Source of the DNA: Dipylidium caninum
Taxonomy: Eukaryota; Platyhelminthes; Cestoda; Cyclophyllidea; Dipylidiidae
Direction of reading: 5' to 3'
Length of the DNA stretch: 64,000 nt
Assembly: GCA_017562135.1 (NCBI GenBank)
Contig: QEYB01001046.1
Coordinates: 4,154,001 to 4,218,000 of the forward strand
Under the pieces are notes generated by a model that had not been told where the DNA came from, did not search any database, and saw only the letters and a list, made by a program, of their open reading frames with translations. A program made the position numbers and the translations under genes. Positions 25,565-36,428 of the stretch are shown one piece after another (the stretch's first letter is position 1; every line of letters begins with the position of its first letter).

Positions 25565-27269
25565 ACGAATCCAAACTCGAACCGCTAAGTAGTTAAAAAC
25601 GGTAATGGACTTAATAAATTTCTCCACCGAATATACTATCCCTTTACTAGGATATACTAACCGGTAGGTTTTACCTCAAGATGTCAATTCAGTAAAAAAA
25701 ATCGATTTCAAAAAATTAACAAATCACATGGGCCATGTTAATGGGGAAGTTCGAGATTTAGATTAATGATAAAGGTGAAAGGTTTGTCCCACCATATCAA
25801 ACCGTAATATGTTTACCTAAAGGCAATTTCAACGTCCAGCACTTTCAAACTGAAAGCGTAATTATGAAGTGCCTCCTGAACCCGAAAATAATCCGAAAGG
25901 CTAATGGCTGAGATAGGTCTCGAATAACCAATCCAAATGTTTGAAACAAATTTGTGGTACGAAGACCACTTACGGCTCTGGGGACTGTGATACCAGCTAA
26001 GCAATATCAACCGAAGCGTGCAAACACGCTTAGACGGTTCTTAGCCTGAGTTTGTTGGTCGCACCAATAAACGACTTAGAATAAGGAATGATAGGATATA
26101 CTAATAGTGGTTTCGCCTTTAAACCCAATCACACCTCCATCTTTACATCAATTATAAGGCCACAAAAAATCTAAATCTAATCTCTTACTTAACTATTTAA
26201 CGTAAAATCAGGGACAGGAAATACCTGAGAGCCTATGATTGGGTTTAAAAGTTGTGTATAAAATATCGTCATGGCTTACACCAGATTTCCAACGTACGTG
26301 AATTAATTTGTTGAGTGATCTTGTTGATAAAACGCCACCATATTCTGCCACTGTGGTTATTCCGGTTGTATGCGTAATACGTTACGATGGATCCTTCCAA
26401 CACTCCGTGTGCCTAGGAAAGCACTTCACTTTGTTGCTTATCAGATAAGTACAACAGGAAAACCTTGACTTTAATACGATATTTGGTAAAGTTATATGAA
26501 AACGACGCTTCCCGAACTCTTAGCCTATCTCTTGAACTCGAAATAAAAAGAGGGGACAACAACAATCGTCGTCTAATAACGAGAAATCGAACTAGCGTAT
26601 GGAATGCGGGCCCGCAGCCATTTACATAGCGGCCACCAATGACAGCGCCCATGGTATGCAACTACCGAAATAAAGCATTAAAGTAATTATCTTCACGCCA
26701 AGCCAAAAGTTGATGGTATATACAACGGCTCAAAGTCACTTTTGCTACAGACTCACTCAACAGATCCCCTAGCATCACAGTTTAATTGCCTGGAGTATAC
26801 CATGCAGATTTCTTAACTACGTTTGAAGCCGCTGCGACATTTGTACATTGTACTCAACACTGACAGAAAATTCACGACAACTTGAAGCCCTCCGCACTTG
26901 AGCAATAATTTGGAAAAAATACCGTGAATCTTCTTTGTGGCAATACTTTTATAACTTGTTTACCTTTAACAGGCATCGACCAGATCCTTGTCGTTCGATT
27001 GCACTGGAAACCGCCCATATCGCATTTGCCAACAGGGGGATTGAACTGTGCCCGTGGGCCTAGGGTGTGTGCGAATTTTTAATTTTTATGCTATCTTTGA
27101 TCTCGGTATTTCATTTCCCTAGCTTTTACTCCTATTTACTTTTTGTGCCTTTAGTAGCCTGACCCCATACTACTACTCGAGCATTTTTCGGACGTATTAA
27201 CATACTCGTAATTCATTTCCCTCTTTGGAAGGCTATCGTTTATCTGGCTTGTCTTATTCCAGAAACATC
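25565..27269. other. Intergenic region between divergent STX6 and ATP5ME
   Basis: 1.7 kb of AT-rich DNA between head-to-head genes, so it should hold both 5' UTRs and promoters. A strong acceptor-like site (AG at 27261-27262) lies at its right end. I see no coding exon or clear core-promoter element. Confidence 0.6.
27249..27262 (+). promoter_or_regulatory. Splice acceptor just before ATP5ME start
   Basis: The pyrimidine-rich sequence TTGTCTTATTCCAG ends 7 nt before the ATG at 27270. It marks either the end of a 5' UTR intron or a spliced-leader trans-splice acceptor. It decides the start choice, because the upstream in-frame ATG at 27225 would be removed. Confidence 0.6.
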
Positions 27270-27533
27270 ATGGTTGTTGAGTCTGTTCACAAAATTACAC
27301 TCCCTTCGCCTAAGGCTGTATCACCCCTCATCCGTACCGCCAGATGGGGCTTACTTTTGGCTGGTGCTCTCTATGGAGCTCTTAGGTTGAAGTACCTACA
27401 AGTCCGTGAAGTTGGTATTCAAAGAAAAAATCACACAATCATCGCAAAGAGAAAAGCCGATCACGACCAGTGGATGGCATATCAAGCTGAGCAATCCATG
27501 AAGCAACTCCTCAAAGAGAGTGGGATGGAGTGA
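27270..27533 (+). CDS. ATP5ME: Mitochondrial ATP synthase subunit e
   Basis: Small inner-membrane subunit of the F1Fo-ATP synthase, needed for dimer formation and crista shape rather than catalysis. This is a single uninterrupted exon of 87 codons ending in TGA; the human protein is 69 aa. The family core VSPLIRTARWGLLLAGALYG lies at about residues 15-34 and holds the single membrane helix. Within it GALYG matches the GxxxG dimerisation motif of subunit e. The rest is a basic and then acidic amphipathic tail, including AKRKADHDQW. I chose the ATG at 27270 over the in-frame one at 27225 because a good 3' splice site (CTTATTCCAG) ends at 27262, which makes the upstream part likely intron. Confidence 0.9.
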   Translation: MVVESVHKITLPSPKAVSPLIRTARWGLLLAGALYGALRLKYLQVREVGIQRKNHTIIAKRKADHDQWMAYQAEQSMKQLLKESGME

Positions 27534-28350
27534 CCTATTGGCTCGCCTTTCTGGTACATTATTTCAATGATTTGATAGGTGTTATATCTTAACCACCATA
27601 ATAGATGGAGCGAGGATTCCTTGTGTTTTATATTCTGTAATTGAGTACCGCGATAGCTCTGATTAGTTTGGGCTAATACCCCATCTTAGTCTTTAAAGCT
27701 GCGTGACCTGACCGCACATTCCTCAACTTTTGGTTAGTGCTCTTGAACCACTTATAACCAATCTTCATATATAACTGAACGGCCCTAAACCGGAGGCTAC
27801 CACTCTCGTGACGGTGATAGCACTTGGGTACTTAAACGTAGTTATGTTGATCCCAACGTATTTTGTCCTTGCAAGGATAGAAAACACGTCTGCTCGCTGA
27901 CGAGTGATTGGCTGTGTGTACGGCCGAAACCTCACGAATTACATCGGATATTGCAGCCGAAAAAAAACATCCGCGCATTCTACGTTCCTTCTCTTCCCTG
28001 GTTCTTCAATAAAATTTTTGGCTAGACCCGGACGTCCCAGCAATTTTTTAAAATTAATAACGCTTCGCGCGCATAAACAAACTGTTCACATCAGATAGCG
28101 GTTTAGGCAAATGGTGAGGGATGAAGGCAAGCAATAACTATAGATGTCAACAGTTTGCGGTAACACTTGTAGTAATATTTACAAGGGGGATCCGAGAATG
28201 AAAGACTGCATGTCCTGCGCGGTGATTGGACGGCTACTAGTCTGAAATGTGTCTGATAATGGGAACCGAAAATGGGACGGTCACTAATTATCCAAGTCGG
28301 AAGGGTGATTTGTTAATGTTGGCTCGACGCGGAGTCAATCTACTGTTCAT
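27534..28350. other. Convergent 3' intergenic region, ATP5ME and LRRFIP
   Basis: About 0.8 kb between the stop codons of two genes that face each other, so it must hold both 3' UTRs. An AATAAA lies at about 28008-28013 on the + strand, some 480 nt past the ATP5ME stop and possibly too distant. No gene was found. Confidence 0.6.
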
Positions 28351-31300
28351 CTACCGAGCTTGCGAAGAACCTCGATAGGAACGGAGACTGGGACCTCCCG
28401 GTATATTGGGTAATCCGCGAGAAAGTTTTTCTATTTTCCGTTGGAGTGTGGAATTTTCCGACTTAAGGTCGTCAATTGTGGCAAATGCTTCACGAACCTA
28501 TAAAAGCAAACAAGTTTTGCAATTTAATAAGTCATTTTCAGTAGACGTCATGAAGAGACAGACTTGACGGTGGAGTTGCCGTCTTTCTTGCTTCAGCTGA
28601 TCCTCCTGCATTTCAGCATTCTCTGCAATCGTCTTGAACCGTTTAACTTGGCCTTCTAGTCGAATTATCTGAAGAAATTAGAGAGAAGTTTCAAACATGC
28701 TGCCATTCTTGAAAAATGAAATCTGCATTATCTAAAAAGTTACGTTAGTAATTATAATAGGAAATAATAGCAGATGAATCCAAGCATGCAATTTCCAAGC
28801 TTCAAGCATGCTCGGTGATACGCGTATCCCATGGGTGTTGCCTTCACCTTTTCGTGGTAAAGATCAGCCTATAGCAACCAGAAATAACGGTATAGCAGCA
28901 ACGCTTACGAAACTCGTTCTATGTGCTACGCTGGTAGCAATATGGACTTGAAAAAGATTTGGCGGCAAAAGCAAACCACGTTCTATGACATTCTCTCTTC
29001 CACTGTTTTGAAAACTTTTTATGTATCTTTGATGCCAAGTTGATCGCACACTAGATAGAATACCACAAATACTGCATGAAGGAGAGGGCGATAATAATAT
29101 CCTGTGCCTGTTTGCGAGTACATCACTAAATATTATGGAAAGAGTGGTTTTGTGCAAAAAATATTTATTATATTTTGGGCAACCATGAATAAGAGATAAT
29201 AAGGACAACTTGCATCGCCCTCTAAACCAGTAATCTTCTGGTTTGCCTGTTCTAGTCGAAATTTGTAATCCTGAGCCTGAGATCGGGCAGCTAAAGAAGA
29301 AATGGTTTCGGTTAAATTTATGAATTAAATCTTAATACCGCCGCGAATGCTGTCAGACTCGTGCAAATAAAATAAATGCATTCAAAAGGAGATAATATTA
29401 GATCCATTTTGAATACTGCACCACTCAACTTCTGGAAATCACGGCACAGAAGGGCTTTGACCTATTCGGTTATATTTTTCCACCAAAAAATAACCCAAGA
29501 AATTTTCGAGCACCATGGGAATTGATAATTATGCAGAATGAATAAGCAACTATAAAACGGAAGGAAACTTAAGAATCTTTTATTACAGGAGTAATACGTT
29601 CACGAAACGTAACATAATTGTCCGTCACTCATTATAGTTAAGATTACCACTTATAATGGGGTCACGTGATTAACATGCGAGCTGTCAAGAAGACATCACC
29701 TTAGAGTGTCCTTTAGATAAGCGCCAAATGTGTCATTTCCCGCAATTTTACCTTAACTGGAAATTTCGATAGGAGAATGGGGGAATCGAGTCGTTTTTGC
29801 AATAGCTTGGGTTAGCTTAATGTCTTGCTGTCGGACGTGTACATAGTGAGCCAATGCCCAATTCCGGTACTCCGGTTGTCGAGTGGTATATGAAGATCAT
29901 TGCATGGCATGGATCGATTTACCCTGAACTGTCTGTCGAAAGTTTTCTGCGTCGCCGCCCTTGGTACGGGTATCCAGCTTCTGCACCAATTCGATTCGTT
30001 CACGTTCTTCTGCTAGGTGCAACTTCAGCGTTTCAATGCGTTCCTTGTCCTTCGCCCGTTCTTCCAAAAGGGTTGTCAGCTTCGCGTCTAAGGAGCCAAG
30101 AAAAGGTAATGAAGAGATAAAAGGTTTCCGCAACGCTGCTGTAGATAGGGATTAGAAAGGATCCATATCAGAATATAGGTGATTTGCCCACAAAATGATT
30201 TAAAAAATTACAACTTATGGGTTCAAGTGGACGCCAAAAGGGAGGGCCAATAAAATCACAATTAGAACTGGCGATTCACTCTTGTCAATGATGAAAAGTC
30301 GAAAAAGTTGACAAAAATTATAAGGGGTTTGAATCACAAGAAATTCTCGTGCATATGCAGTAAAGTCTAGCTGCAATCAATGTGTGTGATATTTGCAAGC
30401 ATGCGAAAAAAAGGAAAGATAACAAAGTACGACAACAGTCAAAGCTTGTCACCTGTTTGGGAGGGATAACACAAGAGTCACAAGAACTAATACAGAAGGA
30501 TGATGTTTGTGGTACGTAACGTTGTTTTGAGAGGGAGTAACCTCAAAGAGCCGCGGAAATATATGGAGGAATGCAAGGCGCTTACCAATATCGGAACCGT
30601 CGATTGACTTAAGCGCCTCCGCGTTGGACTTTGAGAGGAAAGTGTAGGAGGAGGAAGAGGCAATATGCGAGACAGAAGAGACGGCTTGGGATGGTGAGTG
30701 GGAGATGCCGAGAGGTTGGGAGATCTCGACGCCGTCAGTGCCGTTGAGGAGGGTTCGTCCGGTGTCACCGTTGGCCAAACCCACGGTACCCTCACTGCCG
30801 TCCGCGTGCACCAGCACTAGACCTCGCTCCGTGATAAGTTCATCTCGAATCGCTATCTGGTGTCGTGCCACCTCCAATTGGCGATTCAGCTCCTCCAACT
30901 GCATTCGTTGGTAGGCCAACTCCTAATGTCGCGGCCAGCAGGGGAGAGGCATAAGTAGAAAAAGAGTCCTCTTTAATATCAGTGGCGGTTTAATTTTTTT
31001 ATTTTTAAAGTTCTTCAGGACGAGGACACACCTTTTTTCTTTCTCCAGCACACTTTTGATAGTAATGGTTGGATTCGATGGCGTCTTCCAATTTGTCTTT
31101 TAGCAAATCCACTGAATAACTAAAATTGGGAGAAACGTAAAAGACTAGAGTCTGAGTTACTCAATACACAACAAATCCAACTATCATTTTGTAAAGGAAT
31201 GTGCAAATTTATAGCAATGAGGACAGGTACACACGCAAAGTTAGTCCACACAAAACCTCCTTGACTCTCTAATGGGGTCAAACGCTAAATAAACAATATC

Positions 31301-34300
31301 AAAGAAGGAAATCCGTGTTTAAAATGACGATCTGACTTGGAGAGCAAAGTGAAACTAAGTACAACTAGTCTAGCATATCACAGAACAAAGAAGCAGTCAG
31401 GAAATGGATAACACGTGAATTTCTGGGTAATGTTCACCACAAGCATTTGTTTTGGGGTAAATAAATCTCTTGCAAATCTTTCATTGGATCTTTTATCTTA
31501 ACACTCGTAAACGGACGCGCACGATCATAGATACCGAAGTAGGAGGCTGAGAGGCCTCGAATCTTTATCTTAATTGCAAGTATAACTAAATGTATGCGTA
31601 TACCTACGTGGATGGTTACGGTGGTCCCAGAAGATTAATTCGAGCCACAGACTCACAAAAACTTTTAATATTTCTGTACACACTGGCGCCGAAAACAATT
31701 AAATGTTAGCAGAATGCTATTGTTACGTAACCGCCTCGATGCCATCCCTACCTCAAATGAATACAGAGTAGATTATTCGACTCTTGTTGTACGCGAGGAG
31801 CAAAACGAGTGTTTGTATCAAAATTTCAAACATACACGAAAGATAGTAACGGTTACAAGTGAAGTGTGACCCAATTTTATAATCTGGGGGGAGAAGGCGA
31901 CGACTAGGTTAAGTGCTTTAGTGGGAATTTTCTTTAAAAATGTAAATTGTTGAGGTACAGTTGCAATAATATAACTATTAAGCGCGAGACGATAATGAAA
32001 ACGGAGGGATTTGTATTTGGCAATGAGTATTATAGTTGCTTTTAAATTGGGGGAAAAGGTAGTAAGCATCTTTAGAAAATACTTTGAAAACAAGATGGCC
32101 TGTATCGTAAGAGGAAATGAGTAGACAGGAGCAAAAATTCGAGTTTCATCAATTTCTTTCTGTTTGTAACCAACTACTCATAACCTTCGGCAAGCTGGGT
32201 CATCGCCACTACATTTGGGGTGAGGACAAATAACCAAAACCAGACCCAACAATGCAGGAATTAGTGGCCTGGCACTCAGATACACACTCACACACACTTT
32301 CCTCAAACAATATGGCCAGACATCGAAATGCGCTCCTAAAAAATGCTCAATATACACACAAAATGGGATTGCTACGGGGATTAAAAAAACTTAATTAAAT
32401 CGTTGACGTAAGAGAAACTAATAATTTAAATATGTGTGGATCCATATGAATTATTGTAAGGAATTCGTAGGCACCGGGACGTAAATATTTAATCTTGATC
32501 ACACTTTACACAGGCATAGTGATGAGTTACATTAGAATCGATGGTTGCTCATATAACAGAATTAAGAGTTCTAATTTTACAGCGCCAAGAGCATTACTGA
32601 TGTTCGTACCAATCAAAAGACTAAAAACAAATAGATATCCTGTTATTAAAATATGGGCAGGGTTTATGGAGAAGTATCAAGCCTCAAGACAATACAGAGG
32701 ATGAAAGTATGCTGGAATCGATGATAATAATTCTTATGGCGCCTAAGATGTCAACGGTACAAAGAAGCAATTTTTAGAGGTGAGTAGATGCGCATACTCG
32801 TAAGTGCATGTGTGGAAATGAGGAAGACTCACGTAAGGAATTGCTTTTCGCAGTCCAACTGAGCGTTTACCACAAGAACCTCCTTATATTGGTCTTCCAA
32901 TTGCAAGAGGAGACGCTTTAACTCTCGAGGGTCGTTCCCATATGCGCTAGAGGCGTATGAGGGTTCAATTGATGAATGGCGGCTGCTGTAGCGCGAAGAA
33001 GCTTGAGACTCTTGAACCTAAAGCAATGAAGTGGTTAACGGAGAGCCGGCCAAACAGAAACGTCATGTAAAAGCATGCGACAGAGCATTCAGTAAGAAAA
33101 GACCATGCCGATAGCAAACATCACTAAAAAGGGCCGCACTTCAAAATACACAAACTTATATTTTAAAAAGTGACCAGAATTAGCTTCTACGTCTCTTTAA
33201 AATTAGTACGACTTTTAAAATGAAATAGCGTCTCTACTAGATACTCTTAGGATAAAAAAATTTTGACCACATAACTGAAGGCGGAACGGGTCTAACAAAA
33301 CCACATTTGGTTACCTTTAAAGAGCGAAATTATATATTAATATAGGTAGAAATACCAGGAATTTCAGAGATCCAGAAGATGAAAACAAGCTAAGAGAAAA
33401 TAAACCCTTGAAGAGTAGGTCGCAACAGGACTATAAGTGTCGGAAAAAACCAAGTGGAGAGAAATGAAAAAAAAGAAACTCAGTCAAAATAAATACCACC
33501 AGAACAGTCGCTGTCTATGCGGTCGGGAGCTCACATTACCTCGGTACAGAGAACCATCTGCTAATTCCAAGTGATTGACGTTAATCAGTAGGGCATCTAG
33601 TTGCCCATAGATATGACGAATAAGTATGAATCCGCAAATGAAATATGGGACATGAGTAGATGCAAACCACATAGAAAAACGGCCACTGAGCACCCACTTT
33701 TTAACTCAATAAAATAGGAATCGGGATGCATGCCGCCATATGCAAAAATAGTCTATACAATCATTAGCCCATATTCTTTGCGTACTATACAACATTAAAT
33801 AAACAAAAAATCTCCTATAAACACATAGAAGAGGTACAAAACGGCTGACACCTGGTTGAAAAGACTACTACGACGTCGGAAACCAATAATGGCGATCTGA
33901 TTTTGAGGAGTAGTATTGGTCCACTATAGGGAAAAATTGAGTGGTCAAAAGAAAGTGTTAAACAAATTTTAACAAATTATGTTATAGGCAATCATAAAAT
34001 AAATCACTAGTGGAAGATAGTATGATCAGAAGTTTCTAATGTTATGAATCTTGATAGGCCTCAATTAAAGTTATTGGTGGAAATATTAACCATTGTACTC
34101 CGTAACAAGGACGACATCGTTGAAAATAAAAGAATAGTTCCATCCACTGTAACAGCGGGAAACTGTCACTGATGTATTGATTTAATTAACTGATATAAAA
34201 CGTAAAAACGCTCCTTCGACTGATCAACTACCCGTTAGAGGTTAATAATTACAATAGTCAGAGAATATAAGCACCCATATTCGCACGGCCCATCTCATTT

Positions 34301-34632
34301 CGGAAAAAATTACTCAAAGCGCCTATGCAGAGAGGTCAATGTAAGCCCCCAGTTCAGATAGGATAATGCTATAATCAACGTATTTAAATGTCACCAAGAG
34401 TACTAGTGAAAAGTCTGCACTCGGTCGGTAGCTCGGAGTTATATATCTGGCTTACTCGAGCAGGGATTGAATCATCCGTACAATCTTCTTCTTCTTGCTT
34501 TCTTATACGTTCTAATTCTTGATGGCGCAAAAGTCGAGCCTCCGCGGACATTTTCAGAGTAGCGGCCCTCTTAATTTCCCCTTCCTGTGCTGTTCGAGCC
34601 ATGTCTAGTATTCCAGTTCTCGTATTATGCAT
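28351..34632 (-). CDS. LRRFIP: LRRFIP-type flightless-1-interacting coiled-coil protein
   Basis: Homologue of vertebrate LRRFIP1/2, coiled-coil proteins that bind the leucine-rich repeats of Flightless-I and, in vertebrates, link to Dishevelled/Wnt and innate signalling. Minus-strand exons: 34456-34632, 32833-33017, 31032-31119, 30586-30922, 29923-30087, 29214-29290, 28564-28668, 28351-28497. Together they give one 426-aa frame. N-terminal segment EARLLRHQELERIRKQEEE matches the family start region. VVNAQLDCEK and IRDELITERGLVLV (exon 4) match the central coiled coil. DYKFRLEQANQKITGLEGD runs into IIRLEGQVKRFKTIAENAE at the C-terminal coiled coil. The join after exon 6 needs a GC-AG intron, and an optional 21-nt exon lies inside that intron. 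The start ATG follows an in-frame stop, and an acceptor ends 40 nt upstream. Confidence 0.9.
28848..28868 (-). other. Candidate 21-nt optional microexon of LRRFIP
   Basis: Within the intron at 28669-29213, a 21-nt segment is bounded by a good acceptor (TTGCTATAG) and a GT donor (AAAAG followed by GTGAAG). It is phase 0 at both ends and would insert ADLYHEK, exactly one heptad, between LEGD and IIRLEG of the coiled coil. Skipping it gives a gap-free match to the remembered vertebrate protein, so I treat it as optional or possibly spurious. Confidence 0.35.
32281..32298. repeat. Short (CA)n repeat in LRRFIP intron
   Basis: An interrupted CA dinucleotide run in the 1.7 kb intron between the second and third coding exons. 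Confidence 0.7.
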
Positions 34633-36428
34633 TTTTTGAGGCCAAATGATACAGGACGTCTTCTAATTGGGTCTAAAAGGAAATGAAACATTGTCACAGT
34701 ATCACTGTGATGGATGGTCCAAGGAAAAGCAGAATCATGATGGTGTAACAAGGTCCGGAAAGGGAAAATCCTGCCTCTATTGGGGTAAAAAAAGCTGTAG
34801 TCAATTAACGCTGCCAAAGCACTGAGTGATTTGAAAAAAATCATGGTTATATAACCACTACGTTATGCGCGGACGAGCTTGAAATGTACTTTAGTAGAAA
34901 TAACAAGGTTAAATAAATAAGTCATTGGAAGGGGAAATATTGATGTCCCACTGGGTAAGGTTCATCGATTAGCTAACAGCAAGAGCAATACACCGCGAGT
35001 TCGAAAACTATTGGCTATTGCAACCCAACAATTGGCTCACAAAAAATTCGAACCCATTACGGGGTACAGTAATAGGTATAATTCATAGAACAAGTTAAAC
35101 AAAGGGCCGTTTTGCAAGGAATAATTTTTGGGAGATCCTATAGCCGTAAATTCATGAAGGATTCGTTCGAAAGATTTCCGTCCATTAAAAAGTTCTATTA
35201 CCGTGTGAACACGGAAGAGCGCATCTTAAGGAGTGAATTGAATGTTGTAAAATTTAGTAAATCACTAGGCAAACGCATAATAACTTGATCATGCGCACAT
35301 GGCAAGCTTTATACTACCAAAATAACGTCACTTCCAATATGGTAAACAAATCATTTAAGCACCTGAATTTGCAATTAACTTTTCGAATTCATTTAATTCT
35401 GCAAAAATGGATTGGCTGGAAAATGTTTGTTTTCTATTATGACAAACTAGAGAAACTCGAAAGAGTTAAGGAGTTAATCTCATGTAACGAGTCCTCAAGT
35501 ATCTCAATTACAGTCGTGACATATTTTGGAATACTTTTCGCTACATTACCACGACGAGAGAACAAGTAACGAGAAAGTTCGACATCAGGTTAAAAGCGTG
35601 CAAATCGAAAAAATTTAGCGGCACCACCTTAAAGCACACAATGTCCGCAAAGCTGAAATATTTACTTATTTGAAAGACTCGAGATGTTCTCTTCTGCTTT
35701 AGTGACCTTATTCTGAATCCAAGTCGTAATATCTTAACCAAAGGCAGTACTTATCGTATACACATAACACCGCAACTCCCCTGGATGTATACGCATTGGT
35801 GGAGATGTGTGTAAGGGGATAACAGACGATTTGCAACATGAATCCCCTGGATTTACAGTCTTTGAGAACATGTATGGTAGGAAGGAATGGCTGGGAAGAC
35901 GAGGGCCTCAGATATAGGAGTGAATAATTGAGCACTTTAGAGAGTCATTTAATATGGGACCTGTAAATTAGCTCCCAGGTCGGTTATCCGAAATCTAATT
36001 AGGGACGGTGTCCGCTAAATCTTACTGATTTTGATGATTTTTAACATCGCTTAGTTATAACCGTGTGAGCCAGATTTGGATGTCACTTTATCCCAACCTA
36101 CTTTTTAATGGATAAAGCTTATTTTTATGTTTAAATGTTCTAGGAAACTTAGGTATGATTGGCCGCCTTACCGCATCCACGGTTTTTTCCGAACAGTGCG
36201 CTTCAAAGTGCAGGTGTACGCTATACTGCTTTGGTGTTTTGTCGTATATTAAATTTATTTACTTCAAACCAGAGCTACATTTTAATGTCATTCATAGACA
36301 AACTCTCATTAGTCTATTACTGAGACAACTGTCATTCGTTTCCTACAAATATGGATTTTAACATCTTGACTTGATTCCATGTATGCTTTTTTGCTTTGTC
36401 ACTTCGTTGATTTGTTCATGTCCACAGA
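34633..36428. other. Intergenic region between divergent LRRFIP and MSTO1
   Basis: 1.8 kb between head-to-head genes, expected to carry both promoters and 5' UTRs. An acceptor CATTTCCTTTTAG (AG at 34673-34674, minus strand) marks a 40-nt LRRFIP leader segment. An acceptor TGTCCACAG (AG at 36426-36427) lies one base before the MSTO1 ATG. Nothing else is recognised. Confidence 0.6.
36413..36427 (+). promoter_or_regulatory. Splice acceptor at MSTO1 start
   Basis: TTGTTCATGTCCACAG ends at 36427 and the ATG begins at 36429. No upstream coding exon was found, so this is a 5' UTR intron acceptor or a trans-splice acceptor. Confidence 0.6.

Noticed and set aside
28013..28022. AATTTTTGG, an Sm-site-like sequence that could mark a small nuclear or spliced-leader RNA gene
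   Set aside because: No recognisable snRNA or leader sequence upstream and no clear terminal stem-loop downstream; a match this short occurs by chance in AT-rich DNA.
33484..33693. A possible extra LRRFIP exon ending at a GTAATG donor
   Set aside because: Upstream acceptors give either a stop codon in the required frame or a meaningless 18-nt exon, and the flanking exons already join in phase without it.
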